Assembly (NCBI GenBank): GCA_027487835.1
Contig: JAIYCU010000012.1
Location: 200,679-264,678 of the forward strand
Reading direction: 5' to 3'
From: Bacteroidota bacterium
Lineage (GTDB): Bacteria; Bacteroidota; Bacteroidia; UKL13-3
DNA length: 64,000 nucleotides
Below, piece after piece: positions 8,758 to 19,200 of the stretch (position 1 is its first letter; every line of letters begins with the position of its first letter). The translations under genes and the position numbers were made by a program. The notes under the pieces were generated by a model, which was not told the DNA's origin, ran no database searches, and saw only the letters and a list, made by a program, of their open reading frames with translations.

Positions 8758-8798
8758 AATTTGTTGAAAACACATCACGAACCTAATTACTGAGTAGA

Positions 8799-8806
8799 TA
8801 TATTTG
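8799..8806 (+). promoter_or_regulatory. Candidate -7 element (TATATTTG) for recN
   Basis: Exact match to TAnnTTTG, ending 9 bases before the recN ATG at 8816. If used, the transcript would be nearly leaderless. No clear -33 TTTG is visible at 17-23 bases upstream. Confidence 0.35.
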
Positions 8807-8815
8807 CAGGCTATT

Positions 8816-10474
8816 ATGCTATTATCACTCAGCATTCAAAATTTTGCCATCATTTCTGCCACTCAAATTCAATTTGATAAAGGCTTAAATATTATCACTG
8901 GAGAAACTGGTGCAGGTAAATCTATACTTATGGGAGCCTTGGGCCTTATTTTAGGCAATCGGGCAGATACCAAGGATGTAATGCAAGGAAAAGATAAGTG
9001 TGTAATAGAGGCCGCATTTTCAATCGATGGATATAACCTTCAGTCTTTCTTTGAAACCAATGAACTAGATGAAGTAAACCCTTGCATCGTCAGACGCGAG
9101 CTTACTTCTAATGGAAAATCTAGGGCCTTTATCAATGATACTCCTGTAACCTTACAATTGCTTAGAACCTTTGGTCTACAATTAATTGACATAGTTTCAC
9201 AGCATCAAACATTAGAACTTAATGAAAGTAGTTTTCAACTGCAAGTTTTAGATGCAATTGCTAACAATCAAGAGGCTTTAACTGACTATAAAGCATCGTT
9301 TAAATCCTATAAAAAGGCCCTCAATTCGTTACAAGAATTACAACAAAAAGAAGCAAATTCAAGGCAAGATGAAGATTACTTGCGTTTTGTTTTAGGAGAA
9401 CTTCAAGAACTTAATCTTAAAGAGGGCGAGCAAGAATTATTAGAAGTTAAATTAAATGAACTTAGTAATGCAGAAGGAATTCAGCAAGCTGCAAGTTTTG
9501 TTAGTGGTCTATTAGAAGGCGGTGAACATGGAATTTTAGACCAACTGCGCGAAGGCAGAGCACAATTAGCTGCTGCGGCCAAACATCACTTGGGTTTAAA
9601 AGCATTGTTGAACCGTTTGGATTCGAATCTTGAAGATTTAAAAGATCTTTCTAGAGAATTACAACAGGTGTCAGAGCAAACCCAATTAGACCCTGAATCC
9701 TTGCAAGCAGCAGAAGGAAGGTTGCAACAATTCTTTCATTTGCAAAAGAAGCATAAAGTTAATAATACCAATGAATTAATTGCCTTAATGCATGAATTTG
9801 AATCAAAATTTGAGGCTTTAGGAAGTTTAGAAGTCGAAATTGAAGCTGCTAAGAATTTAGTTACTCAAAGCAAGGATAAAATGTTGAAGACTGCCTCAAA
9901 ATTAAGTAATTTAAGGCAGTCAGCCCTGGCTAATACTAGTCAACAAGTAAATGCTTTATTAACTCAGGTAGCATTACCCAATGCGGTTTTTGCGATATCA
10001 CTCAAAGAATTAGAAATAGAAAAATATACCTTAGAAGGCGCAGAAGAAATTAGCTTTTTATTTAGTGCTAATAAAGGATTTGATCCACAACCCATTAATA
10101 AAGTAGCCAGTGGCGGGGAACTAAGCAGATTGATGCTTTGTCTAAAATCCTTAATTGCAGATAAAGTTCAATTGCCAAGTATTGTTTTTGACGAAATTGA
10201 TACAGGTATTTCTGGAGAAGCGGCTCAAAAAGTTGCCCAAGTAATGCAAATGCATGCAAAAAATCATCAAGTAATTGCAATAACCCATTTGCCACAAATT
10301 GCAGGAAAAGCACAACAACATTTGTACGTTTATAAAAACGCTGAGGGTGCTATTACCCAAACCCTAATAAAATCTCTAAGTACTAGTGAAAGAATAGAGG
10401 AACTTGCTCGCATGTTAAGTGGTGAAAATCCATCAGAAAATGTGAAGGCAGCAGCTAGAGAATTAATGAATTAA
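8816..10474 (+). CDS. recN: DNA repair protein RecN
   Basis: An SMC-like ATPase of 552 residues acting in double-strand break repair. It has the Walker A GETGAGKS at residues 29-36, an NDTPVTLQLLR segment, and the QHQTLELNE motif typical of RecN. A long coiled coil (about 155-375) follows, then the ABC signature in ASGGELSRLMLCLK, Walker B in IVFDEIDTGISGEAA, and the switch histidine in AITHLPQIA. Length is normal. The frame extends to a TTG at 8804, but MLLSLSIQNFAII is the natural start. Confidence 0.95.
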   Translation: MLLSLSIQNFAIISATQIQFDKGLNIITGETGAGKSILMGALGLILGNRADTKDVMQGKDKCVIEAAFSIDGYNLQSFFETNELDEVNPCIVRRELTSNGKSRAFINDTPVTLQLLRTFGLQLIDIVSQHQTLELNESSFQLQVLDAIANNQEALTDYKASFKSYKKALNSLQELQQKEANSRQDEDYLRFVLGELQELNLKEGEQELLEVKLNELSNAEGIQQAASFVSGLLEGGEHGILDQLREGRAQLAAAAKHHLGLKALLNRLDSNLEDLKDLSRELQQVSEQTQLDPESLQAAEGRLQQFFHLQKKHKVNNTNELIALMHEFESKFEALGSLEVEIEAAKNLVTQSKDKMLKTASKLSNLRQSALANTSQQVNALLTQVALPNAVFAISLKELEIEKYTLEGAEEISFLFSANKGFDPQPINKVASGGELSRLMLCLKSLIADKVQLPSIVFDEIDTGISGEAAQKVAQVMQMHAKNHQVIAITHLPQIAGKAQQHLYVYKNAEGAITQTLIKSLSTSERIEELARMLSGENPSENVKAAARELMN

Positions 10475-10505
10475 TCTATATAAAAATAGTATATTGCAAT
10501 CATAC

Positions 10506-11189
10506 ATGAGTTTAAGCTTACAATACAACACCGAAAGAGGTAAACTGAGGATTTCTGAACATGGAAGAATCATCCAAAAAATGATTGAAGTTGCCATTGA
10601 TGAACCAAATAGAGAAAGAAGACAAAAAATTGCAGAAGAAATTATTCGTTTGCTTAACCAGTTTAATCCGCAATTAAAGGAAGTTGCAGATTATAAAATC
10701 AAACTTTGGGACCACTTATTTATAATGAGTGATTTTAAATTGGATGTTGATTCACCATACCCAATTCCAACTAAAGAAACACTTTCTTCAAGGCCAGAGC
10801 CAATGGCTTATCCTCAATCTAGAATTAAGTATAGATTTTATGGTAAGACTGTGGCAAAAATGATAGAGAAATTAGCCGAGATGGAAGAAGGTCCGCAACG
10901 TACTGCATATATTAATGCAATTGGTTCATTTATGAAAATGAGCAGTAAAGCATGGAACTTAGAAATGCTCCAAGATGATGAAGTAATGCAGCATCTTGCC
11001 GAATTGAGTAAAGGTAAAATTAGGTTAGAAGAAAGCGAAGAGTTACAATTTAAATATATGCAACAAAGAAAAGTGCAGAGTATTGGCCCTGATGCATTTG
11101 GTAATTCGCGCAGCAACAACAACAATAATAAAAACCGGAACTTTAAGAAAAACCGGAACTTTAAGAATTACAAAAACAGAGGAAATTAA
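10506..11189 (+). CDS. DUF4290 domain protein
   Basis: A 227-residue soluble protein matching the Bacteroidota family DUF4290 (LQYNTERGKLRISEHGRIIQKMIEVAIDEPNRERRQKIAEEII near the N-terminus, YGKTVAKMIEKLAEMEEGPQRTAYINAIGSFMKMSSKAWN in the middle). The C-terminal 30 residues are an Asn/Lys/Arg-rich low-complexity tail with N-run and FKKNRNFKN repeats, which suggests nucleic-acid contact. Function unknown. The ATG at 10506 is chosen over a TTG at 10494. It lies between recN (31 bases upstream) and the receptor gene (11 bases downstream) and may be co-transcribed with both. Confidence 0.85.
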   Translation: MSLSLQYNTERGKLRISEHGRIIQKMIEVAIDEPNRERRQKIAEEIIRLLNQFNPQLKEVADYKIKLWDHLFIMSDFKLDVDSPYPIPTKETLSSRPEPMAYPQSRIKYRFYGKTVAKMIEKLAEMEEGPQRTAYINAIGSFMKMSSKAWNLEMLQDDEVMQHLAELSKGKIRLEESEELQFKYMQQRKVQSIGPDAFGNSRSNNNNNKNRNFKKNRNFKNYKNRGN

Positions 11190-11200
11190 ACCTTGCAGCC

Positions 11201-13387
11201 ATGATTAGGCTATCTTTTCTCCTTGTAACTTTTTTTTGTGTTAACCAACTTTTTGCCCAAAAAAACATTTTGGATTCGCTGGTTATTAACGCCTATCGAC
11301 TCCCAACAAGTTTTAAAACATTAACCCTCAAAACAGGAATTATCCATCAAAAGGAAATTCAAAAGTTTCAGCCACAGACTGCAGCAGACTTATTAAATAT
11401 TGGGGGTGAGATTTTCATTCAAAAAAGCCAACAAAGTGGCGGAAGCCCAATGATGAGGGGATTTGGGACCAATAGATTACTGTTGGCTGTAGATGGTGTA
11501 CGAATGAATACTGCCATTTTTAGGGCTGGAAACTTACAGCAAATTATTGTATTAGATCCTTTCGTCATTGAGAAAGCGGAAATTTGCTATGGACCAGGTT
11601 CTGTGATGTATGGAAGTGATGCCATTGGCGGCGTAATTAGTTTTAAAACCCTTCAAGCTAAATTAGAAAAAGATGGATTCAAACCAAGCACTGTGTTGGC
11701 CACACGTCTATCATCAGCCAACAGCGAATTTACTTACCACGGCAGAATAAACTTAGGTTCAACCCGTTTTGCCTCCTTAACCGCCTTTACATCTAATCAA
11801 TTTGGAGACTTGAAAATGGGCAGCAATGGTCCATCAGATTATTTACAAAATTTTGTGGTTCAAATACTGGACAGCTTTGATAGGAAAGTACAAACCAGTG
11901 ACCCCTTTTTACAAACGCCAAGTGCATACTCTCAAAGAAACACTTTACAAAAATTTCGGTTTGAACCAAACAAAAATTTAGAATTAGAATGGACAACCCA
12001 ATATTCTAAATCAAGCAATAACCCTAGATATGACAGATTAAATAGACTTAGAAGCAATGGAATTCCTTATAGTGCAGAATGGTATTATGGGCCACAAATT
12101 TGGTTAATGAATTTATTGGAAGCAGACTTGAAAAAAGCAACTTTGTTTTATGACAACGCAAAATTCCATTTAGCTTACCAACAATTTGAAGAAAGCAGGC
12201 ATGACAGAAATTTTAATGACCCCATACTAAGGCATCGGGTAGAAAAAGTTAAAGCCTACAGTGTAAATATTGATTTAGAAAAACACTTGAATCAAAATCT
12301 AAATTTAAGATATGGCTTAGAATGGGTTGGAAATAAAGTTAATTCTTCGGGCACCAATGAAAATATTTATTCAAAGAAAGTTGAAGTTGGGCCCTCCCGG
12401 TACCCAAATGCTTTTTGGCAAACAGCCGCAATTTATTCGGCCTTGCAATATAGTTTGGCTAAAAAACACCATTTTAATTTTGGCATAAGGACAAATTTTT
12501 TTAGCATCAAACCCGATTTTTCTAATAACAAATCATTTTTTCCTATTCAATTTGAAAATAATAAAATAGCAAAAGGTGCATTAACTGGTGCTATTGGTTG
12601 GGTTTATAATGCCACAACCTTTAATAGTTTTAGGATCAATTTTTCAAGTGGTTTTAGGGCGCCAAATGTTGACGATATGGGTAAAGTTTTCGACTCAGAA
12701 CCCGGAGCTGTTGTGCTCCCCAATAACAATTTAAATGCAGAGAAAGCATGGAATGCCGAAGGAGGATTGAACTTGCAAATTACAAAGCATTTGTTGATCG
12801 ACATTAGCTGTTACTATACCAAATTAAATGGCGCAATGGTTAGACGCAATGCCATCGTTAATGGTCGCGACAGCATTCTTTATGACGGTGTTTTAAGTCA
12901 AATTCAAACTTTACAAAATGCTGCTTATGCAAGGGTTTACGGCATCCAAGCAAATGCAAAAGTCAATCTCCCCTTTAATTTCAACTTAAGAGGCACTATA
13001 AATTATCAAAAAGGAAAAGAAACAACTGATGAGGGTATTCAAAGTCCGATGGTTCATTTGAGCCCAACTTTTGTAACCCTTAATTTAACCCATACCTATT
13101 TGCGTTGGGAAACCCTTTTATATTTAAATTGGGCAGGTAGCATGCAAAACCAAGATTTATCTGAAGAGGCAAAAGGAAGTGCTTTTTTATACGCTAAAGA
13201 TGCTAGGGGTCTTCCCTATTCACCCACATGGGAAACGCTAAACTTAAGGGTTTCATATACTTTTAAAAAGTATTATGATATCCAAGCGGCAATAGAAAAC
13301 CTTTTAGATGAAAGATATAGGACCTACCGCTCTGGAATTAGCGCGGCAGGTAGAAATTTTGTGTTAAGTATTAGGATGCGCTTATAA
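11201..13387 (+). CDS. TonB-dependent outer-membrane receptor
   Basis: A 728-residue outer-membrane receptor. It has a signal peptide (MIRLSFLLVTFFCVNQLFAQ), a plug domain (about 30-155) with GGSPMMRGFGTNRLLLAVDGVRMNTAIFRAGNLQQIIVLDPFVIEKAEICYGPGSVMYGSDAIGGVISF, and a 22-strand-type barrel ending in the aromatic-rich strand RNFVLSIRMRL. It lacks the N-terminal carboxypeptidase-like domain of SusC proteins. The plug resembles the heme/hemoglobin and siderophore receptor group, so iron or heme uptake is likely, though the ligand cannot be read from sequence. The stop codon abuts that of dapD on the other strand with no space for a terminator. Confidence 0.9.
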   Translation: MIRLSFLLVTFFCVNQLFAQKNILDSLVINAYRLPTSFKTLTLKTGIIHQKEIQKFQPQTAADLLNIGGEIFIQKSQQSGGSPMMRGFGTNRLLLAVDGVRMNTAIFRAGNLQQIIVLDPFVIEKAEICYGPGSVMYGSDAIGGVISFKTLQAKLEKDGFKPSTVLATRLSSANSEFTYHGRINLGSTRFASLTAFTSNQFGDLKMGSNGPSDYLQNFVVQILDSFDRKVQTSDPFLQTPSAYSQRNTLQKFRFEPNKNLELEWTTQYSKSSNNPRYDRLNRLRSNGIPYSAEWYYGPQIWLMNLLEADLKKATLFYDNAKFHLAYQQFEESRHDRNFNDPILRHRVEKVKAYSVNIDLEKHLNQNLNLRYGLEWVGNKVNSSGTNENIYSKKVEVGPSRYPNAFWQTAAIYSALQYSLAKKHHFNFGIRTNFFSIKPDFSNNKSFFPIQFENNKIAKGALTGAIGWVYNATTFNSFRINFSSGFRAPNVDDMGKVFDSEPGAVVLPNNNLNAEKAWNAEGGLNLQITKHLLIDISCYYTKLNGAMVRRNAIVNGRDSILYDGVLSQIQTLQNAAYARVYGIQANAKVNLPFNFNLRGTINYQKGKETTDEGIQSPMVHLSPTFVTLNLTHTYLRWETLLYLNWAGSMQNQDLSEEAKGSAFLYAKDARGLPYSPTWETLNLRVSYTFKKYYDIQAAIENLLDERYRTYRSGISAAGRNFVLSIRMRL

Positions 13388-14200
13388 TTAAACTGCAACG
13401 TCATACTCCCTCAAAGCATTATTAAGCGAGGTTTTCAAATCAGTACTTGGTTTGCGCTTACCAATAATTAAAGCACAAGGAACCTGAAAATTTCCAGCGG
13501 CAAACGATTTTGTATATGAACCTGGAATAACTACAGAACGTGCTGGAACAATTCCTTTATACTCTATTGGTTCATTTCCGGTTACGTCAATAATTTTGGT
13601 ACTCATGGTAAGTGTAACACCGGCGCCCAATACAGCTTCCTGCTCAACCCTTACACCTTCCACTACAATACATCTTGAACCAATAAAGCAATTATCTTCA
13701 ATAATTACTGGAGCTGCTTGAACAGGTTCCAACACACCACCAATTCCAACGCCACCACTAAGGTGAACATTTTTTCCAATTTGCGCACAAGAGCCAACAG
13801 TTGCCCAAGTATCAACCATGGTTCCTTCATCAACGTAAGCTCCAATGTTTACATAACTTGGCATCATTATAACACCTTTCGCTAAAAAGGCACCATATCT
13901 GGCAATGCCATGCGGCACCACACGAACACCCAAAGCCGCATAATTCTTTTTCAAAGCCATTTTATCATGAAATTCCATCGGACCCACTTCAATCGTTTCC
14001 ATTTGGCGAATTGGAAAATAAAGGATAACTGCTTTTTTTATCCAATCATTTACTTGCCAAGCTTGGGCGATTGGTTGGGCAACCCGTAAGGTTCCTTTAT
14101 CTAATTGTTCTATAACTTCTTCAATAGCAGCGCGCGTTGTAGCTTCTTTTAACAATGCTCTATCTTCCCAAGCATTTTCAATAATTGTTTGCAATTCCAT
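13388..14200 (-). CDS. dapD: Tetrahydrodipicolinate N-succinyltransferase
   Basis: A left-handed beta-helix acyltransferase of 270 residues in the succinylase branch of lysine and diaminopimelate synthesis. Hexapeptide repeats run through GAFLAKGVIMMPSYVNIGAYVDEGTMVDTWATVGSCAQIGKNVHLSGGVGIGGVLEPVQAAPVIIEDNCFIGSRCIVVEGVRV. The N-terminal helical domain (LQTIIENAWEDRALL) and C-terminal SYTKSFAAGNFQVPCALIIGKRKPSTDLKTSLN are typical. The ATG at 14200 (MELQTIIENAW) is preferred to an upstream start at 14227. It converges with the receptor gene. Confidence 0.95.
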   Translation of the reverse strand: MELQTIIENAWEDRALLKEATTRAAIEEVIEQLDKGTLRVAQPIAQAWQVNDWIKKAVILYFPIRQMETIEVGPMEFHDKMALKKNYAALGVRVVPHGIARYGAFLAKGVIMMPSYVNIGAYVDEGTMVDTWATVGSCAQIGKNVHLSGGVGIGGVLEPVQAAPVIIEDNCFIGSRCIVVEGVRVEQEAVLGAGVTLTMSTKIIDVTGNEPIEYKGIVPARSVVIPGSYTKSFAAGNFQVPCALIIGKRKPSTDLKTSLNNALREYDVAV

Positions 14201-14239
14201 ATAGCAAAAGTGATAAGCTGAAAGCACAAAAACAAGGCA

Positions 14240-14273
14240 TTTGAATAAGCTGCCTACATTCTGATTAAATTTG
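14240..14273 (+). promoter_or_regulatory. Candidate promoter for ung
   Basis: TTTG at 14240-14243 and TAAATTTG at 14266-14273 (exact TAnnTTTG) are separated by 22 bases, slightly long for the Bacteroidota -33/-7 arrangement. The ATG of ung is 29 bases after the -7 element, leaving room for a short leader. Confidence 0.4.
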
Positions 14274-14302
14274 GCAGAGAAATTTAAAATTTACAAGTGG
14301 TT

Positions 14303-14995
14303 ATGACAAAGGTTTCAGTAAAAATAGATGAATCATGGAAGGAAAGATTAGGGCCTGCATTTGAGGCTGAATCTTTTTTAAAACTAAGTAGTTTTTTGAA
14401 AACTGAGAAAGCAGCTGGTAAAACTATTTATCCGCCAGGGCCATCTATTTTTGAAGCTTTTAACCGCACTAAATTCAACCAAGTAAAAGTGGTTATTTTA
14501 GGTCAAGACCCTTATCATGGACCAAACCAGGCGCATGGACTCAGTTTCTCGGTAAATGAAGGAATTCCTTATCCTCCATCTTTGTTAAACATATTAAAAG
14601 CTTGCATGGCAGATGTGCCAGGCTTTATGATACCAGCCAATGGCAATTTAAGCAAATGGGCTGAACGTGGCGTCTTACTTTTAAATGCTACCTTAACGGT
14701 TGAAGCTGGCAATGCTGGAAGCCACCAGAAAAGAGGTTGGGAAGAGTTTACAGATGCAGTTATAAAAACAATAAGTGATCAAAAAGAACATGTAAGTTTT
14801 ATGTTATGGGGCGCTTTTGCACAAAGCAAATCAACTTTAATTGATGCCGAAAAACACCTTATTTTAAAAGCGCCCCATCCTTCTCCCCTATCAGCACATA
14901 AAGGTTTTTTTGATTGTCAACATTTTAGTAAAACCAATGAGTGGTTAATAAGCAAAGGCATAGAACCCATTGATTGGAAATTATATGTGTTATAG
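14303..14995 (+). CDS. ung: Uracil-DNA glycosylase (family 1)
   Basis: A 230-residue base-excision enzyme that removes uracil from DNA. The water-activating motif GQDPYHG is at residues 67-73 (catalytic Asp69), LSFSVNEGIPYPPSLLNI follows, LLLNATLTVEAG holds the substrate-binding asparagine, and HPSPLSAHKGF is the DNA-minor-groove loop with the catalytic histidine. Length is normal. The ATG at 14303 is chosen over the GTG at 14297. sbcD follows after 51 bases, forming a repair gene group. Confidence 0.95.
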   Translation: MTKVSVKIDESWKERLGPAFEAESFLKLSSFLKTEKAAGKTIYPPGPSIFEAFNRTKFNQVKVVILGQDPYHGPNQAHGLSFSVNEGIPYPPSLLNILKACMADVPGFMIPANGNLSKWAERGVLLLNATLTVEAGNAGSHQKRGWEEFTDAVIKTISDQKEHVSFMLWGAFAQSKSTLIDAEKHLILKAPHPSPLSAHKGFFDCQHFSKTNEWLISKGIEPIDWKLYVL

Positions 14996-15046
14996 GTTCA
15001 AAACTAAAATTTGAGCACCTAATTTTTTTGTGCAATTTGCGGTTAA

Positions 15047-16267
15047 ATGAAAATACTTCATACTTCAGATTGGCATTTAGGAAGAACGCTTTACGCAAAA
15101 AAAGAGCGAACAGAAGAACACAAAGCTTTTTTAGCTTGGCTTCTCAACACAATTGAAACCCAACAAATTGATATTTTACTGGTAGCTGGCGATATTTTTG
15201 ATACTGCAACACCCAATAGTACCTCTCAAAAAATGTATTATGATTTTCTAGTAAACCTAAAAAACACCTCTTGTAAAAACGTTATTATAGTAGGCGGTAA
15301 TCATGATTCTCCTAGCTTTTTAAATGCACCCAAGGCAGTTTTAGCCGCTCTAAATGTTTGTGTAATTGGGAATGCGAGTGAGCAGATTGAAGAAGAAATT
15401 ATTGTAATAAAAGATGCAAATGAAAACCCAATTTTAATAGTTTGTGGCGTTCCTTTTTTAAGGGAAAGGGATATTAGCAGATTTGCAGAAGGTGAAAGTT
15501 ATTCAGATAGATCAAAACGAATTAATGAAAACATCAAAAAACACTATAAAGCCATTGCACAATTAGCCGAACAAAAGCGAGCATCCTTAAGTGTTAACAT
15601 TCCAATTATTGCAACCGGACATTTATCAGTTGCAGGTGGAAAAAGAAATGAAGATGATGGCGTACGGGATACCTATATAGGAAACATTGAAGCGGTTGGA
15701 AGTGATATATTTCCTGATGTTTTTGATTATGTTGCTTTAGGACATTATCATGTTCCCTCTGCCATTAAAGACCATATTAGATATTGCGGCTCCCCTATAC
15801 CAATGGGCTTTGGCGAAGCAAATCAAACCAAGAGTGTATATGTGTTGAACTTTCAATTTGATCAAGCAAAAACCATCGAAACCATTCACATTCCAGTGTT
15901 TCAAAAATTAGAATCCATTGTAGGAGATAAAGTCCTAATCGATCAACGATTGCAAACCCTTAAACAGCAAAACACACCAGTTTGGGTTGAAATAATTTAC
16001 AAAGGCAGTGAAGTTTTTCCGGACTTATACAATTGGGTTAATGAACAAATTAAAGATACAAAAATTGAAGTGCTAAAATTAGTAAATAGGCAATTTCTGA
16101 ACGAAGTTTTAAGCACCAAAGATACAAGCCAATCCCTAGAAGAATTAGACACTTTTGAAGTTTTTGATAAACTGCTCATTAAAGCAAATATTGCTGAAGA
16201 GCAAAAAGAAATGTTAAAAGCATCTTATAAGGAAATTGTAGATGGTTTAACCGTTGAGGACCATTAA
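15047..16267 (+). CDS. sbcD: Exonuclease subunit SbcD
   Basis: The Mre11-type nuclease partner of SbcC, 406 residues. The phosphoesterase motifs are in order: HTSDWHLGR (residues 4-12), VAGDIFDTATP, VGGNHDSP, TGHLS and LGHYHVP, which give the two-metal active site. The C-terminal third is the capping and SbcC-binding region. With SbcC it trims blocked or hairpin DNA ends. The next gene starts two bases after the stop, so the pair is translated as a unit. Confidence 0.95.
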   Translation: MKILHTSDWHLGRTLYAKKERTEEHKAFLAWLLNTIETQQIDILLVAGDIFDTATPNSTSQKMYYDFLVNLKNTSCKNVIIVGGNHDSPSFLNAPKAVLAALNVCVIGNASEQIEEEIIVIKDANENPILIVCGVPFLRERDISRFAEGESYSDRSKRINENIKKHYKAIAQLAEQKRASLSVNIPIIATGHLSVAGGKRNEDDGVRDTYIGNIEAVGSDIFPDVFDYVALGHYHVPSAIKDHIRYCGSPIPMGFGEANQTKSVYVLNFQFDQAKTIETIHIPVFQKLESIVGDKVLIDQRLQTLKQQNTPVWVEIIYKGSEVFPDLYNWVNEQIKDTKIEVLKLVNRQFLNEVLSTKDTSQSLEELDTFEVFDKLLIKANIAEEQKEMLKASYKEIVDGLTVEDH

Positions 16268-16269
16268 AA

Positions 16270-19200
16270 ATGAGAATCCTAAACCTAAAGTTTAAAAATA
16301 TAAACTCATTAGCTGGCGAAAATGAAATAGATTTTACACGCTCTGAATTTACAAATGATGGACTCTTTGCTATCACAGGTAAAACAGGATCTGGTAAAAG
16401 TTCTATTTTAGATGCTATTTCGCTTTCCCTTTATGGAAAAACACCTAGGGTGGAAATTTCTGCGAACGAAAATGCAGTTATGACAAGAGGAGAAAAAGAT
16501 TGTTATGCTGAAATCACTTTTGAAGTTTCAAGTAAAATTTGGAAATCAACATGGCAACAAAATAGAACCAAATCTGGTAAACTCAACCCTGTCCATAGAA
16601 AAATCGCGGAGGCCGACGGAACAATTATAGCTGATCAGGTACGCGCTTGTGATACGGCAATCATTGAAATTATTGGATTAAATTTTAATCAGTTTACCAA
16701 AGTAATCATGCTGGCACAAGGAAGTTTTGCTGCATTCTTACAAGCTGATAAAAATGATAAGGGAGAATTGCTAGAGCAAATAACTGGTACTGAAATTTAT
16801 GGTGAGATTTCTAAAAAAGTTTTCGAACGAAACCGAATTGAAAAAGAAAAACTCGATAAGATTTTAATTGCTGCTGATGCCATTAAAGTACTTTCTGAGG
16901 AGGAAATAAAATCGCTATTAGATGAAAATGTCGAACTTGAAAAACAAAAACAATCAATAGTCAATAAACTACAAAACATTGAAACAGCAAAAAAATGGTT
17001 GGATGATTTAGGCAGCTTGGAAAAACAAATTAATACTGCTAAAAAAAATCTTCCTGAATTACTTCAAAATACCCAACTCTCTAAATCCCAACTTGATAAT
17101 GCAATAAGTACACAAATCAATGCCAAAAATTTACTAGCAAATGAGGAACCTATTTTTAAACTAACAAGAGAACTCGATACAAAAATTGCGCTAAAAGAAA
17201 AGTTGCTTAAACCACTATTTGACACAATTGAGGCTTTGAAATCAGAAAGTAATGACCTAAATCAGGAGCTAAAATTTAACAAGGAAAAAGTTGATCAAAC
17301 GCAAAAAACACTAATAGAAAAACAAAATTGGAAAGCAAAACATCTCGTTTATGAAACCTTAGTTACCCAATATGCAGCCATAGAAAAAGAACATCAAATT
17401 CTACAATTAAATAATCAAACGCTAACTACATTAAATGAAGAAATTGAAGGTTTGAACCAAAACTTAAACGCAAAGCAATCGGAGGCTAAAATTGCCAATG
17501 ACATTTTAAATGAAAAAAAAGAAAAGCTAAACCTAAAAACCAATTCGCTGGATGAAAAAAAATTGGCCCTACAAACAGCCCTAGCAGGAAAAGAACGTAA
17601 TGTTTTACAAACCGATAAAGACTATATTGTAAATATTGGGACTTTACTAAAAGCCTTACTAGAAAATGAAACAGAAAGAAAAATAAAGAAAACTGAAAGC
17701 GAAGAAAATGAACAAAAATCACTTTTATTGGAAGCCGAAAGCGATACCCTTTCTACTAATATAGAGACCAACAAAAAAGAGCTAAACAGCCTTAATTCAC
17801 AAATAAAACTTCTTGAAGAAAATATTCTATTAAATAGAAGCATCTTAAGCTTAACAGAACATAGACAAAACCTTAAGGCTGGAGAATCTTGTCCACTGTG
17901 CGGTTCACTAGAGCACCCTTTTGCCGCTGGAAATATGCCACAAATTGGAAATCAAGAACAAGAATTGTTGAACTTAAAAACCACACACGAGCAAGTATCC
18001 AAAGTGCTATCCATGTTCGAAATTAAACTCGCTGAAATTGGTTCAAACCGAAATAATTTGATTCTATATTTAACAAATGCTGAGAAACAAATACAAGATT
18101 TAACGCAAAAACAAACGCTCATATTAACAGACTTAACAGAATTAAATCCAACATTTAGTTATCCAACTTCAGGCAATAAAATTGACCTACTGCAGCATTT
18201 ACTTACTGAAAAGCAAACTGAATTTAAAACCATCAACAATCTCATAAATGATGTAACTTCTAAAGAAAATGAGATTATTGAATTGCGTGACCATCAAATT
18301 CCAATTCTCGAAAGAGAAAGGCAACTTGCAGAACAAATAAACACAAATTTAAAAATACAAGTGGGTTTAATAGAGCAAGAATTTGCTAATAAAAAAGCGC
18401 TTTATGACACTCAACATGTAAAATATATTCAGGATAATAACGACTTTTTGAAGACTTTAAATCTATATGAAGTTGAAACGATTTTGGAATTAAAAAATCG
18501 TCTAGCTCAATGGAATGCCATTCAAAAGACAATAGAGGATTTGACACAACAAATTCAAGGAATTAAAAATGTTATTTTAGTGCTACAAAATAACTTAGAT
18601 AAAGTTGCTTTACAGCTTCAAGAAAAAGAACTAGAAAGAAAAGAAATTGAAATTGAAAAGTCAAATCTAAGCAAGGAACGGGTTGCTATTTTTGAGGAAA
18701 GGCAAGTAGATGAAGAAGAATATAAATTAAAAAAGCAAATAGAGTCAGCTGAATTAGCCAAGCAGCTTGTAGAAAAAACATTCCATGAAATTAGCACCAA
18801 TCTTGCAAAATGTGAAGCAATAATTGCCGAAAAAGAAAAAGAACTAATTGAAAAGAAATCCTTAAAAATTTCTGATATAGAATTCACAGACCTTGAAAAT
18901 GAGTATGCTAAAAATAAGGAGATTGCAGATTCATTCCTACAAAAAATAGGTGCAAATCAGCAGATGCTTAAGACAAATTATGAAGCCCAAAAAGAAAGTG
19001 GAATTAAATTAAAAGAAAAGGAAAGGCAGCAAGAAGTTTATAACCAATGGAGCATTTTGGATAAATTGATTGGGGCAGGAGATGGAAAAAAATTCAGAAA
19101 TTTTGCACAAGCTTTAACTTTCGAACATTTGATAGGATTAGCAAATAAACAATTGGAGAAAATGTCGGAACGCTATCTTTTAAAGCGTTGTGGAGAACAA

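Noticed and set aside
12604..12804. Reverse-strand frames of 60-100 codons inside recN, TonB receptor, thrS and the surface protein gene
   Set aside because: They lie opposite well-supported genes, have no domain and follow the codon bias of the sense strand.
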